DNA of 64,000 bases from an uncultured Alphaproteobacteria bacterium (GTDB taxonomy: Bacteria; Pseudomonadota; Alphaproteobacteria; CAAGCB01; CAG-977), in contig CAKQWA010000011.1 in the NCBI GenBank assembly GCA_934277945.1, positions 1 through 64,000 of the forward strand, given 5' to 3'. Below are positions 52,002 through 60,837 of this stretch, in pieces (position 1 is the first letter of the stretch; each line of letters starts with the position of its first letter). Under the pieces are notes generated by a model, which searched no databases, had not been told where the DNA came from, and was given only the letters and a program-made list of their open reading frames with translations. Made by a program: the position numbers and the translations under genes.

Positions 52002-54098
52002 TCAGCCGAGCAGATTCAAAAAGTCGTCTTCGGACAGAATCGCCACGCCCAATTCGCGCGCTTTCGCCTCTTTCGACCCCGCGTCCGCGCCCAAAACGAC
52101 GTAATCGGTCTTTTTGGACACAGAGCCCGCGACTTTTGCGCCCGCCGCCAGAGCCTTGGCTTTCGCTTCGTTGCGGGTCATGCGCTCCAAAGACCCCGTG
52201 AACACGACCGTTTTGCCCGCCAGCGCCGATTTCGACACATCGGGCAAAACAAAAGCGCGCACGTCAATCAGCGACAAAAGTTTTTCCAATTCCGCGCGGT
52301 TGGACGGTTCGTCGAAGAAATCGACCAGTTCCTGCGCGACGACCGCGCCGACGCTTTCAATGTTTATCAGGTCGGCGTAGGCTTCGCTCGCGCCGTCTTT
52401 CGCCGCCGTCATCGCGTCCAAAAGCGCGGCGGGAGTCAGATAGTGCGCCGCCAGAATACGCGCCGTCGCCTGCCCGATTTGCATAATGCCGAGCGCGAAC
52501 AGGAATTTTTCAAAAGTCGTGCCGCGCCGCACCTTGTCAATCGCGTCAAACAGGTTTGAAGCCGATTTGTCGCCCCAGCCGTCCAAAGCGCGAATGGAAT
52601 CGCCGTAGCGTTCCTGCAAACAGAAAATGTCGGACGGCGTTTTCAGCCAGCCTTTTTCAAAAAACAGCGCGACGTTCTTTTCGCCCATGCCCTCGATATC
52701 CAGCGCGTCGCGGGAAGCGAAATGGCGGATTTTCTCGACTGCCTGCGCGGGACAGACCAGCCCGCCGGAACAGCGTTTGACGACTTCGCCCTCCTCCTGC
52801 ACGACCGAAGACGCGCACACGGGGCATTTGTCGGGAAAAACGAATTCTTCCGCGCCGGCGGGACGTTTTTCAAGCACGACGCCGACGATTTGCGGAATAA
52901 CGTCGCCCGCGCGCTGCACGATGACGAAATCGCCCTCGCGAATGTCCTTGCGCTTCAATTCGTCCGCGTTGTGAAGCGTCGCGTGGGACACAAGCACGCC
53001 GCCGACGTTGACGGGTTCCAAATCCGCCACGGGAGTCAGCGCGCCCGTGCGCCCGACTTGAATACGGATTTTGTTCAGTTTCGTCACGGCGCGTTCGGCG
53101 GGGAATTTGTGCGCAATCGCCCAGCGCGGCGTGCGGCTCAACACGCCCAAGCGGTTCTGGTAGTCGATCCGGTCGACTTTGTACACCGCGCCGTCGATGT
53201 CGTACGGCAAAAACGGTCTTTTTTCGCCCAAAGCCTCGAAATACGCCGCAATTTCACCGACCGAGCGGCACAATTTGTTTTCCGTGTTGACGGGAAAGCC
53301 CCACGATTTGATTTTTTCCAAAAATTCGCCGTGCGTTTTCCAGTTCACCGCCGACGTTTCGCCGTATGTGTAGCCGATCAGACTTAAACGGCGCTGTTTC
53401 GTGATTTGCGGATTCAACTGGCGCAGCGATCCCGCCGCCGCGTTGCGCGGATTGGCGAACGGCTTTTTGCCTTTGGCTTCCTGTTCTTCGTTCAGTGCCA
53501 GAAAATCGGCTTTGTTCATAATGACTTCGCCGCGGATTTCAATGCGTTCGGGAATGTCGGAAGCGGGCGACCCGTCCGGCGCGCTCAACCGGCGCGGCAG
53601 ATTGTCAATCATTTTCAAATTTTCGGTAATGTCCTCGCCGACGGCTCCGTCGCCGCGCGTCGCCCCGCGCACGAACACGCCGTTGACGTACAAAGCAGAA
53701 AACGACAGCCCGTCCAGTTTCGGTTCCGCCATAAACGCGACGTCTTGCGACGCGTCCAGCCCCAAAAACCGCTTCACCTTGTCGACGAAATCGCCTGCCT
53801 CCTCCACGGAAAAGATATCGCCAAGCGACAGCATCGGAATACCGTGCGCGACTTTGGCGAAATCGGACGACGCTTTCGCCCCGACGCGCTTGGACGGCGA
53901 ATCGTCGCGCACCAAATGCGGATAGCGCGCTTCAAGTTCTTCGTTGCGGCGTTTCAGCGCGTCGTATTGCGCGTCCGTGACCAGCGGCGCGTCGTTTTGA
54001 TAATACGCGTCGTCGAGTTCCTGCAACCGCTTGGCAAGAAAAGCCAGTTCCTTTTTCGCCTTGTCCTCGGCGTTGGAAAACAAATCCGCTTCGCTCAT
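52002..54098 (-). CDS. ligA: NAD-dependent DNA ligase LigA
   Basis: The 698-aa ligase has an N-terminal Ia domain and the adenylation motif MAEPKLDGLSFS with the nucleophilic Lys. An OB-fold, a Cys4 zinc site (CPVCASSVVQ then CPAQAVEKI), HhH repeats and a C-terminal BRCT domain (LAGKTVVFTGSLERMTRNEA) follow. It seals nicks in replication and repair. The start overlaps the recN stop (ATGA). Confidence 0.96.
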   Translation of the reverse strand: MSEADLFSNAEDKAKKELAFLAKRLQELDDAYYQNDAPLVTDAQYDALKRRNEELEARYPHLVRDDSPSKRVGAKASSDFAKVAHGIPMLSLGDIFSVEEAGDFVDKVKRFLGLDASQDVAFMAEPKLDGLSFSALYVNGVFVRGATRGDGAVGEDITENLKMIDNLPRRLSAPDGSPASDIPERIEIRGEVIMNKADFLALNEEQEAKGKKPFANPRNAAAGSLRQLNPQITKQRRLSLIGYTYGETSAVNWKTHGEFLEKIKSWGFPVNTENKLCRSVGEIAAYFEALGEKRPFLPYDIDGAVYKVDRIDYQNRLGVLSRTPRWAIAHKFPAERAVTKLNKIRIQVGRTGALTPVADLEPVNVGGVLVSHATLHNADELKRKDIREGDFVIVQRAGDVIPQIVGVVLEKRPAGAEEFVFPDKCPVCASSVVQEEGEVVKRCSGGLVCPAQAVEKIRHFASRDALDIEGMGEKNVALFFEKGWLKTPSDIFCLQERYGDSIRALDGWGDKSASNLFDAIDKVRRGTTFEKFLFALGIMQIGQATARILAAHYLTPAALLDAMTAAKDGASEAYADLINIESVGAVVAQELVDFFDEPSNRAELEKLLSLIDVRAFVLPDVSKSALAGKTVVFTGSLERMTRNEAKAKALAAGAKVAGSVSKKTDYVVLGADAGSKEAKARELGVAILSEDDFLNLLG

Positions 54099-55768
54099 GG
54101 CGTTTGCCCTTTCAGCAATTCGACGGCGGCGGCGCGCGACGCGTCCGTAATGCGCTCGCCCGACAGCATCCGCGCGATTTCCTCGATGCGTTCGGCGTCG
54201 CTCAACGCGCGCACGGCGGTCGTCACGACACCATCTTTTTCAGATTTCGACACGACAAAATGCCGCTTGCCCGAAGCCGCCACCTGCGGCGAATGGGTCA
54301 CGACCAAAATCTGCACGCCCGATGCGCTTAATTTCGCCAAACGCTCGCCGACGGCGAAAGCGGTCGCTCCGCCGACTCCCGCGTCCACTTCGTCAAACAC
54401 CATCGTCGGCGTTTTTTCGCTTTCGCGCAACACGACTTTCAAAGCCAGCATAAAGCGCGACAATTCCCCGCCCGACGCGATTTTGTTCAGTGCACCCGCC
54501 GCTTGTCCCGCGTTCGTCGCCGCGCAGAAAACAACCTTGTCCGTTCCCGACGCGCCCCGTTCGGCTTCGGGCAGGTCGTCGATTTTAGTCACGAACACCG
54601 CCTTGCCCAGTTTCAGCGGTTCCAATTCGTTTTTGACGGCTTCGTCCAGCAAAGCGGCTTTTTGACGGCGCAAAGCCGACAGTTCCCGCGCCTGTTTTTC
54701 ATACGCCGCGCGCGTTTGCGCCACGTTTTTTTCCAAAGCGGCAAGCGACGCCGTCCCTTTGTCAAGCGCGTTGAGCGCGGCTTGAAATTCCGCCAGTTTG
54801 TCGGGCAATCCGTCGCACGTCGTCTGATATTTGCGGGCCAGCGAGCGCATTTCAAACAGGCGGTCTTCCACGCTTTCCAGCAGATTGCCGTCCAAATCGA
54901 CGTCGTTCCCCGCTTCCTGCAACGCGAAAACCGCGTCGTTCAGCGACTGCCCCGCCGCGTCCAGAGAATCCGCAATCGCATGATATTTGCCGTTCGTCAT
55001 CGCGTTCAGGCGGTCGACGGCACGCGACGCCGCGCGCATATTCTTGTCCGCGTCCATGGCGTTCAAAGAATCCGCCGCGGATTTCAGCGCGTCGATGAGT
55101 TTTTCGGCGTTCATCATCATCGTGCGCTTTTCCGCCAATTCCTCCTCCTCGCCGGCATACGCCCCGAAGCGTTCCAGTTCGTTCGCGGCGTGACGGACAA
55201 AATCTTCCTCCTCCTGCGCGCGCCGCAAGGAATTTTGCGCTTCAAGCAAAGCGTTTTGCGCGCTTTTGTACGCGTTGTAAGCGTCCGCCGTTTCCCGCGC
55301 TTTGCCCTGCAATCCGCCGAAAGCGTCCAGTACGCCCAAATGTGCGGCGGGATTCAGCAGTGCGAAATTCGCAAACTGCCCGTGAATTTCCAAAATGCCG
55401 TCGCCGATCGCTTTCAGCACGCCGACGCCGACGGGCGTGTCGTTGATGAAAGCCTTGCTTTTGCCGTCTTTGTTCACGATGCGGCGCAGAACGACGTTCT
55501 GACCGTCGGTATCAATGCCGCGTTCTTGCAGGGCTTCAAAAACCTTGTGATTTTCAGGCAGGGAGAACGACGCGCACACGGACAGGCGATCCGCCCCCCT
55601 GCGCACCAAAGACGCTTCGCCGCGCCCGCCCAAAGCAAGCGACAGGGAATCGAGCAAAACGGATTTGCCCGCGCCCGTTTCGCCCGTCAGCACGTTCAAT
55701 CCGTCCCCGAACTCCAAATCCAGTTTGTCGATCAGCACGACATCGCGGACACTTAAAAAATCAAGCAC
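54095..55768 (-). CDS. recN: DNA repair protein RecN
   Basis: The 557-aa SMC-like ATPase has Walker A GETGAGKS near the N-terminus, a long helical coiled-coil middle, the signature LSRFMLALKVVL and Walker B-like PTMVFDEVDAGVGG. It acts in double-strand break repair. I chose GTG at 55768 because AAGGA lies 7 nt upstream and the protein then begins as other RecN proteins do (MLDFLSVRDVVLID); the longer frame upstream is not family-like. It lies between bamD and ligA with short gaps, a common alphaproteobacterial order. Confidence 0.94.
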   Translation of the reverse strand: MLDFLSVRDVVLIDKLDLEFGDGLNVLTGETGAGKSVLLDSLSLALGGRGEASLVRRGADRLSVCASFSLPENHKVFEALQERGIDTDGQNVVLRRIVNKDGKSKAFINDTPVGVGVLKAIGDGILEIHGQFANFALLNPAAHLGVLDAFGGLQGKARETADAYNAYKSAQNALLEAQNSLRRAQEEEDFVRHAANELERFGAYAGEEEELAEKRTMMMNAEKLIDALKSAADSLNAMDADKNMRAASRAVDRLNAMTNGKYHAIADSLDAAGQSLNDAVFALQEAGNDVDLDGNLLESVEDRLFEMRSLARKYQTTCDGLPDKLAEFQAALNALDKGTASLAALEKNVAQTRAAYEKQARELSALRRQKAALLDEAVKNELEPLKLGKAVFVTKIDDLPEAERGASGTDKVVFCAATNAGQAAGALNKIASGGELSRFMLALKVVLRESEKTPTMVFDEVDAGVGGATAFAVGERLAKLSASGVQILVVTHSPQVAASGKRHFVVSKSEKDGVVTTAVRALSDAERIEEIARMLSGERITDASRAAAVELLKGQTP

Positions 55769-55781
55769 GTTCCCGTCCTTT

Positions 55782-56603
55782 TCAATTCGCCGTTTTTTCG
55801 GATTTTTCCAAAGCGCCGACGCCGCGTTCCACATCCTGCGCCTTGCCGTGCTTTTGCATCAATTTATAGGCTTTGTCGTACCATTTGCTTTGCGGATAGT
55901 TGTATCCGAGCACCGCGGCGGACGCCTGCGCCTCGTCGAACAAGCCCAAAGCCAGATACGTTTCCGTCATGCGATACAGCGCTTCCTGCACCTGTTCGGT
56001 CGTCTGGTAGTTCTGCACGACGGAAATAAAGCGGTTCAGCGCCGCCAGATGCTTGCCCGTGCGCAGATAGTACCGCCCGATTTCCATATCGTGCGCCGCC
56101 AGCGCGTTGCGCGCCAAATCCGCTTTGACGGCGGCGTCTTTGGCGTAAGCGGTCTGCGGAAAACGGATTTCGATGGATTCCAGCACGTCCAGAGCCAGTT
56201 TCGTCATTTCCTGATCGCGACGCGGGTCGGAAATCTGGTCGTAATAGCACAGCGCTTTCAAATAATAGGCGTACGGCGCGTATTTGTTGCCGGGGTAAAG
56301 TTGAATGAACCTGTCCAGCACGATAATCGCGTCGTCGTACTGTTTTTTGACGTAATGCGTGAACGCCAGCATGATTTGCGATTTCACCGCCCATTTGGAA
56401 TACGGATAGTAGCGGTCGATTTCGTCAAACGCGGCGATCGCTTTCGTGTATTCGCGATCCTTGATCAGCAAATCAAGCGCGCGGTTGTACAACTGCTCCA
56501 CAGTCATTTCTTCGGGATTGTGCTTTGGCGACGCGCACCCCGCCGCGCTCAAAAGCAGCGACAGCGCCGTCAATCCGCATAACGTTTTTTGACACAGGTT
56601 CAT
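55782..56603 (-). CDS. bamD: Outer-membrane assembly lipoprotein BamD
   Basis: The 273-aa lipoprotein has the lipobox SAAGC (C23). Five TPR-like repeats follow, with the BamD phrases EQLYNRALDLL, AFDEIDRYYPYSKWA, AFTHYVKKQYDDAI and RFIQLYPGN. It is part of the BAM complex that folds outer-membrane barrels, and thus serves the FadL-type porin and probably the giant surface protein. AAAGGA lies 7 nt before the ATG. Confidence 0.94.
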   Translation of the reverse strand: MNLCQKTLCGLTALSLLLSAAGCASPKHNPEEMTVEQLYNRALDLLIKDREYTKAIAAFDEIDRYYPYSKWAVKSQIMLAFTHYVKKQYDDAIIVLDRFIQLYPGNKYAPYAYYLKALCYYDQISDPRRDQEMTKLALDVLESIEIRFPQTAYAKDAAVKADLARNALAAHDMEIGRYYLRTGKHLAALNRFISVVQNYQTTEQVQEALYRMTETYLALGLFDEAQASAAVLGYNYPQSKWYDKAYKLMQKHGKAQDVERGVGALEKSEKTAN

Positions 56604-56671
56604 CGATTCATCCTTTGCAAAGACTTTTGACGTTATAGCGTTTTTTCACCCCGTTCGGCAAGCGTTTAAAT

Positions 56672-56699
56672 AAAAACCCCGCCGGAAAGACGGGGATTT
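56672..56699 (-). terminator. Terminator of irr
   Basis: The arms CCCCG and CGGGG with flanking A/T pairs end in five T residues on the minus strand, just past the irr stop. Confidence 0.7.
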
Positions 56700-56709
56700 T
56701 AAAAAATCG

Positions 56710-57213
56710 TCAGAACGGGATGCGGATTAGCAAATCAATGTTCGTCAAATACGACGGCAGTTTCAAATCCGACATTTTGAAATCGGGCAGTTTGAAGTCC
56801 GGCAATTTAAAATCCGGCAGTTTCAAATCCGACAAATACGCGGGCAACGCTTCGGACAGTTTCACGTCGATCATATCGGACATCAAATCGACCAGTTTGC
56901 CCGTTTTTTCATAAAAGATGTGATAGTGCGGCGCGACGCGCGTGTCGAAAAACGTTTTGCCCGACCCCGCGATGATTTCCTTTAAAATGCCGACGTCTTT
57001 AAACTGGTGCAGCGTGTTGTAAACGGTCGCCAGCGACATATGAATTCCCGCGTCGTTGGCTTCGCGGTACAACTCCTCCGGCAGAACGTGGCGGTCGCCG
57101 CCCGAAAAAAGCAGTTTCACCAAATTCATGCGCTGAGTCGTCGGACGCATTTGCGCTTTGCGCAGCAAATTGACCGTCCATGTAAAAGGTCTTTCCGTCA
57201 CCAAAACAAACAT
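56710..57213 (-). CDS. irr: Irr-type iron response regulator with repeat expansion
   Basis: The 167-aa Fur-family protein matches alphaproteobacterial Irr: MRPTTQRMNLVKLLFSGGDR, SLATVYNTLHQFKDVGIL, TFFDTRVAPHYHIFYEKTGK and the terminal IDLLIRIPF. Irr represses or activates haem and iron genes and is degraded on binding haem. The usual HHH metal/haem motif reads HYH (H96-Y-H98). Between the normal end of the regulatory domain and the last strand, residues 129-153 are five 5-residue repeats of the form D(L/F)K(L/M)(P/S). The start is the ATG at 57213, directly behind a G5 tract; a start a few codons later is possible. The promoter contains a Fur-like TTATTCTTA core. Confidence 0.88.
   Translation of the reverse strand: MFVLVTERPFTWTVNLLRKAQMRPTTQRMNLVKLLFSGGDRHVLPEELYREANDAGIHMSLATVYNTLHQFKDVGILKEIIAGSGKTFFDTRVAPHYHIFYEKTGKLVDLMSDMIDVKLSEALPAYLSDLKLPDFKLPDFKLPDFKMSDLKLPSYLTNIDLLIRIPF
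56755..56829 (-). repeat. In-frame 15-bp tandem repeats within irr
   Basis: Five imperfect 15-bp units encode DLKLP, DFKLP, DFKLP, DFKMS and DLKLP (residues 129-153). They are divergent enough to be stable but still prone to slippage, which would add or remove five residues without a frameshift. Confidence 0.85.
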
Positions 57214-57235
57214 CCCCCGTCTTAAAATTTTGATT

Positions 57236-57264
57236 ATTATACGGCATAAGAATAATAATGTAAA
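57236..57264 (-). promoter_or_regulatory. Promoter of irr with Fur-like element
   Basis: On the minus strand TTTACA (57264-57259), 17 nt and TATAAT (57241-57236) form a strong promoter. The spacer contains ATTATTCTTA, sharing its core with the perR operator at 44.3 kb. Confidence 0.7.
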
Positions 57265-57285
57265 GCCCGAATTTCACACCGTGCG

Positions 57286-57311
57286 AAAAGCCCCCGACAA
57301 TGCGGGGGCTT
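57286..57311 (-). terminator. Terminator of the DUF4139 gene
   Basis: The arms AAGCCCCCG and CGGGGGCTT (9 bp) end in four T residues on the minus strand, 22 nt after the stop. Confidence 0.75.
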
Positions 57312-57332
57312 GGCGTTTTTCATCAAAGAACC

Positions 57333-58787
57333 TTACGGGCGGCTGACGCGCACGCTGAATGTCAGCACCGTTTCGCCCGACGCTTTGACGGGGATTTCCC
57401 ATTTCACGCGCGACGCGTTGTCGTTTTCCGATTTCACGCTTTGCGTCAAAATGCGGAACGTCTGCGGGAAACTCTGGTAATACGAAATGACGACGGGTGT
57501 TTTTTTCGCGTTTTTGAACGTGATTTCATACGCCGCGTCATACGTTTTGTCCCCCATCTGCGTAAAGTCCGTCTGCTTCGCCGAAGCGGTCACGTCGAAT
57601 GCGTCGCCCAGCGTCAGTTCGATTTTTTCGTTTTCGGGCGTGTGGCGGATGGAATCTTCGCCGACAAAGTACAGGCTTTTTTTGTCGTCCGATTTGTAAA
57701 CGCGCACCGTGCCCGCCGGCAGCGGCATTCCCAAACCGTCCGCTTTTTTGTTTTCAAATTTCAGTTTGACTTTCGCGTTGCGCATATCGACGTTGCGCAT
57801 CCCCTGCGCCGCGTACACCGGAACGATATTTTCCATGTTGTACACTTTGTGTGCCGAAACGGACGGCGCGTTCAGCAAAGCGACCTGCTTTGTCTGGTTC
57901 GACAAAACGTCCGTCGCGCGTCCCAAGGAATACAGATGATAATCCATCAATTCCTGTTCGCTGACGGCGGAATCGAAAGCGGCGGCTTCCAGCATGACGG
58001 CGTTGCGGGCGGCTTTCATCATGACGGGACGTTGCGGGCGCACGCGGTTAACATCACCGGCGACCAACTGCAACGACGCGTTTTCGTACGACACGCCCGT
58101 CGTGTTCGTCAGCGTCACCCAGCCGTTCAGCGCGATTTTTGTTTCATCGTCGTTCAGTTCGGCGACGTAATCCGCTTTCCAGCTCATGCCGTTCGTCAAA
58201 TACGCCAGTTCGACGTCCTGCAATCCGGCGGCTTTGGCGATCACGTCGATGACCAGCGTCGGACGGTCGCGCAAATTCGCGGGAACGTCGGGGAAAATCA
58301 GCCGTCCGTCGTAATTCGTTTCAATCCGGCTGCCGATTTTCAGCACCAAGCCCGCGTCTACCGCCAGAACGGTCGCCGTTTCAAGCGTTTCCTTGCCGTT
58401 GCCGGCGTTCGTGCGCAGAACTTGGATTTGTTTGCCTAAAAATTTGTTCAAAAGCGACGTTTGCGATAACAAATCGAAATTGAAATTCTGTTCCAGAACG
58501 GACACGTCCTTGCCCAAAAACAAAGCGGTTTCCGGCTGAATGGAAGCGGAAACGTCGACAAAAGCCAAACTGTTTTTGCCGCTTTGCAAATTCACGGAAC
58601 GCACGTCGCGGACCAACCCCAAACCGTTGTTGTAAACGGTGACGGAAACGCTTTTGCGCGTTTTCGGCGTTACGTTGATTTCCATGTTCCCTCTCTGTTT
58701 AATAGGTTTGACCGGCGTTTTCGGCGCCGCATACGCCGGCATTGAAATTAAAAAGGCGGCAAGCAATGTCAAAAGCGTTTTTTTCAT
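57333..58787 (-). CDS. Exported DUF4139-domain protein
   Basis: The 484-aa protein has a signal peptide (MKKTLLTLLAAFLISMPAYA, cleavage after residue 20). The family phrases VTVYNNGLGLVRDVR near the start, GMSWKADYVAELNDDETKIA in the middle and YEITFKNAKKTPVVISYYQS near the end match DUF4139 proteins, beta-rich and of unknown function. The ATG at 58787 has AAGGGAGA 4 nt upstream; upstream in-frame sequence is not used. It lies 17 nt after the DHH gene pair and may share their transcript. Confidence 0.85.
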   Translation of the reverse strand: MKKTLLTLLAAFLISMPAYAAPKTPVKPIKQRGNMEINVTPKTRKSVSVTVYNNGLGLVRDVRSVNLQSGKNSLAFVDVSASIQPETALFLGKDVSVLEQNFNFDLLSQTSLLNKFLGKQIQVLRTNAGNGKETLETATVLAVDAGLVLKIGSRIETNYDGRLIFPDVPANLRDRPTLVIDVIAKAAGLQDVELAYLTNGMSWKADYVAELNDDETKIALNGWVTLTNTTGVSYENASLQLVAGDVNRVRPQRPVMMKAARNAVMLEAAAFDSAVSEQELMDYHLYSLGRATDVLSNQTKQVALLNAPSVSAHKVYNMENIVPVYAAQGMRNVDMRNAKVKLKFENKKADGLGMPLPAGTVRVYKSDDKKSLYFVGEDSIRHTPENEKIELTLGDAFDVTASAKQTDFTQMGDKTYDAAYEITFKNAKKTPVVISYYQSFPQTFRILTQSVKSENDNASRVKWEIPVKASGETVLTFSVRVSRP

Positions 58788-58804
58788 GACTTCTCCCTTT
58801 CCTG

Positions 58805-59752
58805 TTACACGGCAACGGGCCGCGTGTACGCCTCGTTTGTTAAAATCTCGATCAATTCTTCTTTGACGCGGGCGGCGTCTTCCAGTCCGACTTGGCACGT
58901 TCCCGCCGTCGCGTGTCCGCCCCCGCCGTATTGCAGCATCAATTCGCCGATGTTCACAATGTTCGTGCGGTTGAAAATCGACTTGCCCGCCGCGTACAGC
59001 ACGCGTTCGCCGTTGATGCGCCAAAGCGCGTGTATCGACACGTTGACTTCCGGAAACAAGACGTAAACCATGAACCTGTTCCCCGGATATTGCTCCTCGT
59101 CGTTCAATTTGTCGATATAGGCAAGGTTTTTATATACCGTCGTCTGACGCTTCAACTGCTCTTTGAATTTGTCCTGCATCGCGAAATAAAAATCCGCGCG
59201 CTCTTTGACATCGGGAAGCATGAAGATGTCTTCCGGATCTCCCAGACGGCAAAAATCTATCAGATTCATCATCAACTGATAGTTTGAAATGCGGAAATGC
59301 TGATATTTGTCCAGCCCCGTGCGCGCGTCCATGATGAAATTCAAAAGCACCCAGCCCTGCGGATTCAAAATGTCCTCGCGGGTGAATTGCGCGGAATCGG
59401 CTTTGTCGACCGCCGCCATCATTTCTTCGGACACGTTTTTAAACGTCGCCTTGCCGCCGAAAGCGTCCCAAATCACGCGCGAAGCGGACGGCGCATTCGG
59501 ATTCAAAAAATGATTGCTTTTCACGCCCACGCGCGCCAGTTCGCTGATGTGGTGGTCGAAAACGTACGACGCGTTTTTGGCGTACGGCAGATTTGTGATG
59601 ATATCGCCCGATTTGATGTCGATCAATCCGTCCTGCACGTCTTTCGGATGCACGAACTTGATTTCGTTGATCAAATCCAATTCTTTAAGCAGCAGGGCGG
59701 CTATCAAGCCGTCGAAATCGCTGCGCGTCACCAGTCTGAATTTGTCCTGCAT
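58805..59752 (-). CDS. DHH-family phosphoesterase (second of a tandem pair)
   Basis: The 315-aa protein has the DHH signature: motif I TRSDFDGLIAAL, motif III VFDHHISELARVG and the DHHA1 glycine motif YGGGGHATAGTCQV. The family includes exopolyphosphatases and nanoRNases/c-di-NMP phosphodiesterases. It is clearly paralogous to the neighbouring gene, with shared HPKDVQDG, NPNAPSASRVIWD and NPQGWVLLNFIMDARTGL. The ribosome binding site is weak; coupling to the upstream copy (6-nt gap) is likely. Confidence 0.88.
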   Translation of the reverse strand: MQDKFRLVTRSDFDGLIAALLLKELDLINEIKFVHPKDVQDGLIDIKSGDIITNLPYAKNASYVFDHHISELARVGVKSNHFLNPNAPSASRVIWDAFGGKATFKNVSEEMMAAVDKADSAQFTREDILNPQGWVLLNFIMDARTGLDKYQHFRISNYQLMMNLIDFCRLGDPEDIFMLPDVKERADFYFAMQDKFKEQLKRQTTVYKNLAYIDKLNDEEQYPGNRFMVYVLFPEVNVSIHALWRINGERVLYAAGKSIFNRTNIVNIGELMLQYGGGGHATAGTCQVGLEDAARVKEELIEILTNEAYTRPVAV

Positions 59753-59758
59753 GGCGGC

Positions 59759-60685
59759 TCACACGTCCTGAATCATCGCCGTCATGATTTTGTCGCGCAC
59801 TTCCTCCGCCTGATCTATCGGCACTTGGCACGTTCCCGCCGCCGCGTGTCCGCCGCCGCCGAATTGCAGTAAAAATTCGCCGATGTTCATTTTCGAGGTG
59901 CGGTTGAAAATCGACTTGCCGACGGCGAACGCGACGTTGCGCTTGTTCTTGCCCCAGATTTCGTGCGCCGAAATGTTGATTTGCGGAAACACCGTGTACA
60001 CAAGGAAGCGGTTGCCCGAATAAATCACGTCTTCGTTGCGCAGATTGATCAGCGCGGCGTTCTTTTTGACCGTCGTGCAGCGTTTCAGCTGTTCGATGAA
60101 CTTTTCACTGTGTTCGTGATACAAATCGACGCGCTCTTTCACGTCGGGATCGTTCAGAATCTCGTCGACCGTGTGATCGCGGAACAAATCAATCAACTTG
60201 CGCATCAAAGCCTGATTGTTAATCCTGAAATTGCGGAAGCGTCCCAGCCCCGTGCGCGCGTCCATGATAAAGCCCAGCAGAATCCAGCCCTGCGGATTGA
60301 TGATGTCCTCTTTCGTGTACTGCGCCGTGTCCGCGTTGTCGACGGCGCGCATCAAATCGTCCGGAATGTTTTTAAAGCGTTCTTTCGCTCCGTAATACTC
60401 GTACACGACGCGCGAAGCGGACGGCGCGTTCGGATACACGATGTGATTCGGGCGGCTCCCCACGCGGATGACTTCGCTGATGTGATGGTCGAACGCCAGA
60501 TAAACCCCCTCGACATACGGCAAATTCGCCGTGATGTCCGATTCGGAAACCGACACGCGCTGATCCTGCATATCCTTGGGATGAACAAAAGCGATTTCGT
60601 CGATAATGCCCACTTCTTTCAAAAGCGTGGCGCAGACCAGACCGTCAAAGTCGCATCTTGTTAAAAGTCTTTTTTTCACAGCCAT
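59759..60685 (-). CDS. DHH-family phosphoesterase (first of a tandem pair)
   Basis: The 308-aa protein has motif I TRCDFDGLVCATLL, FDHHISEVIRVG, and FGGGGHAAAGTCQV at the DHHA1 end, plus the shared NPQGWILLGFIMDARTGL. The ATG at 60685 has AAGGGAT 6 nt upstream. Both copies keep their motifs, so both are probably active; they may differ in substrate. The pair could act on pAp, short RNAs, polyphosphate or cyclic dinucleotides; not decidable here. Confidence 0.88.
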   Translation of the reverse strand: MAVKKRLLTRCDFDGLVCATLLKEVGIIDEIAFVHPKDMQDQRVSVSESDITANLPYVEGVYLAFDHHISEVIRVGSRPNHIVYPNAPSASRVVYEYYGAKERFKNIPDDLMRAVDNADTAQYTKEDIINPQGWILLGFIMDARTGLGRFRNFRINNQALMRKLIDLFRDHTVDEILNDPDVKERVDLYHEHSEKFIEQLKRCTTVKKNAALINLRNEDVIYSGNRFLVYTVFPQINISAHEIWGKNKRNVAFAVGKSIFNRTSKMNIGEFLLQFGGGGHAAAGTCQVPIDQAEEVRDKIMTAMIQDV

Positions 60686-60837
60686 ATTTTCATCCCTTTG
60701 CAACAATGTCGGTTAATTTTATACAGGATACACATAACGGCGGGGCAAAAGCAACCGTGCATTATAAAAATAATGCTTTTCTTCCCCCGCGCTTCGTCGT
60801 ATTTTGACCAAGTAGGTTTTATGACAAAGTTTGTGCC

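Noticed and set aside
56755..56829. Possible CRISPR-like repeats in irr
   Set aside because: The units are only 15 bp, contiguous and in frame with irr, with no spacers. The giant surface-protein repeats were rejected as CRISPR for the same reason: they are coding and imperfect.
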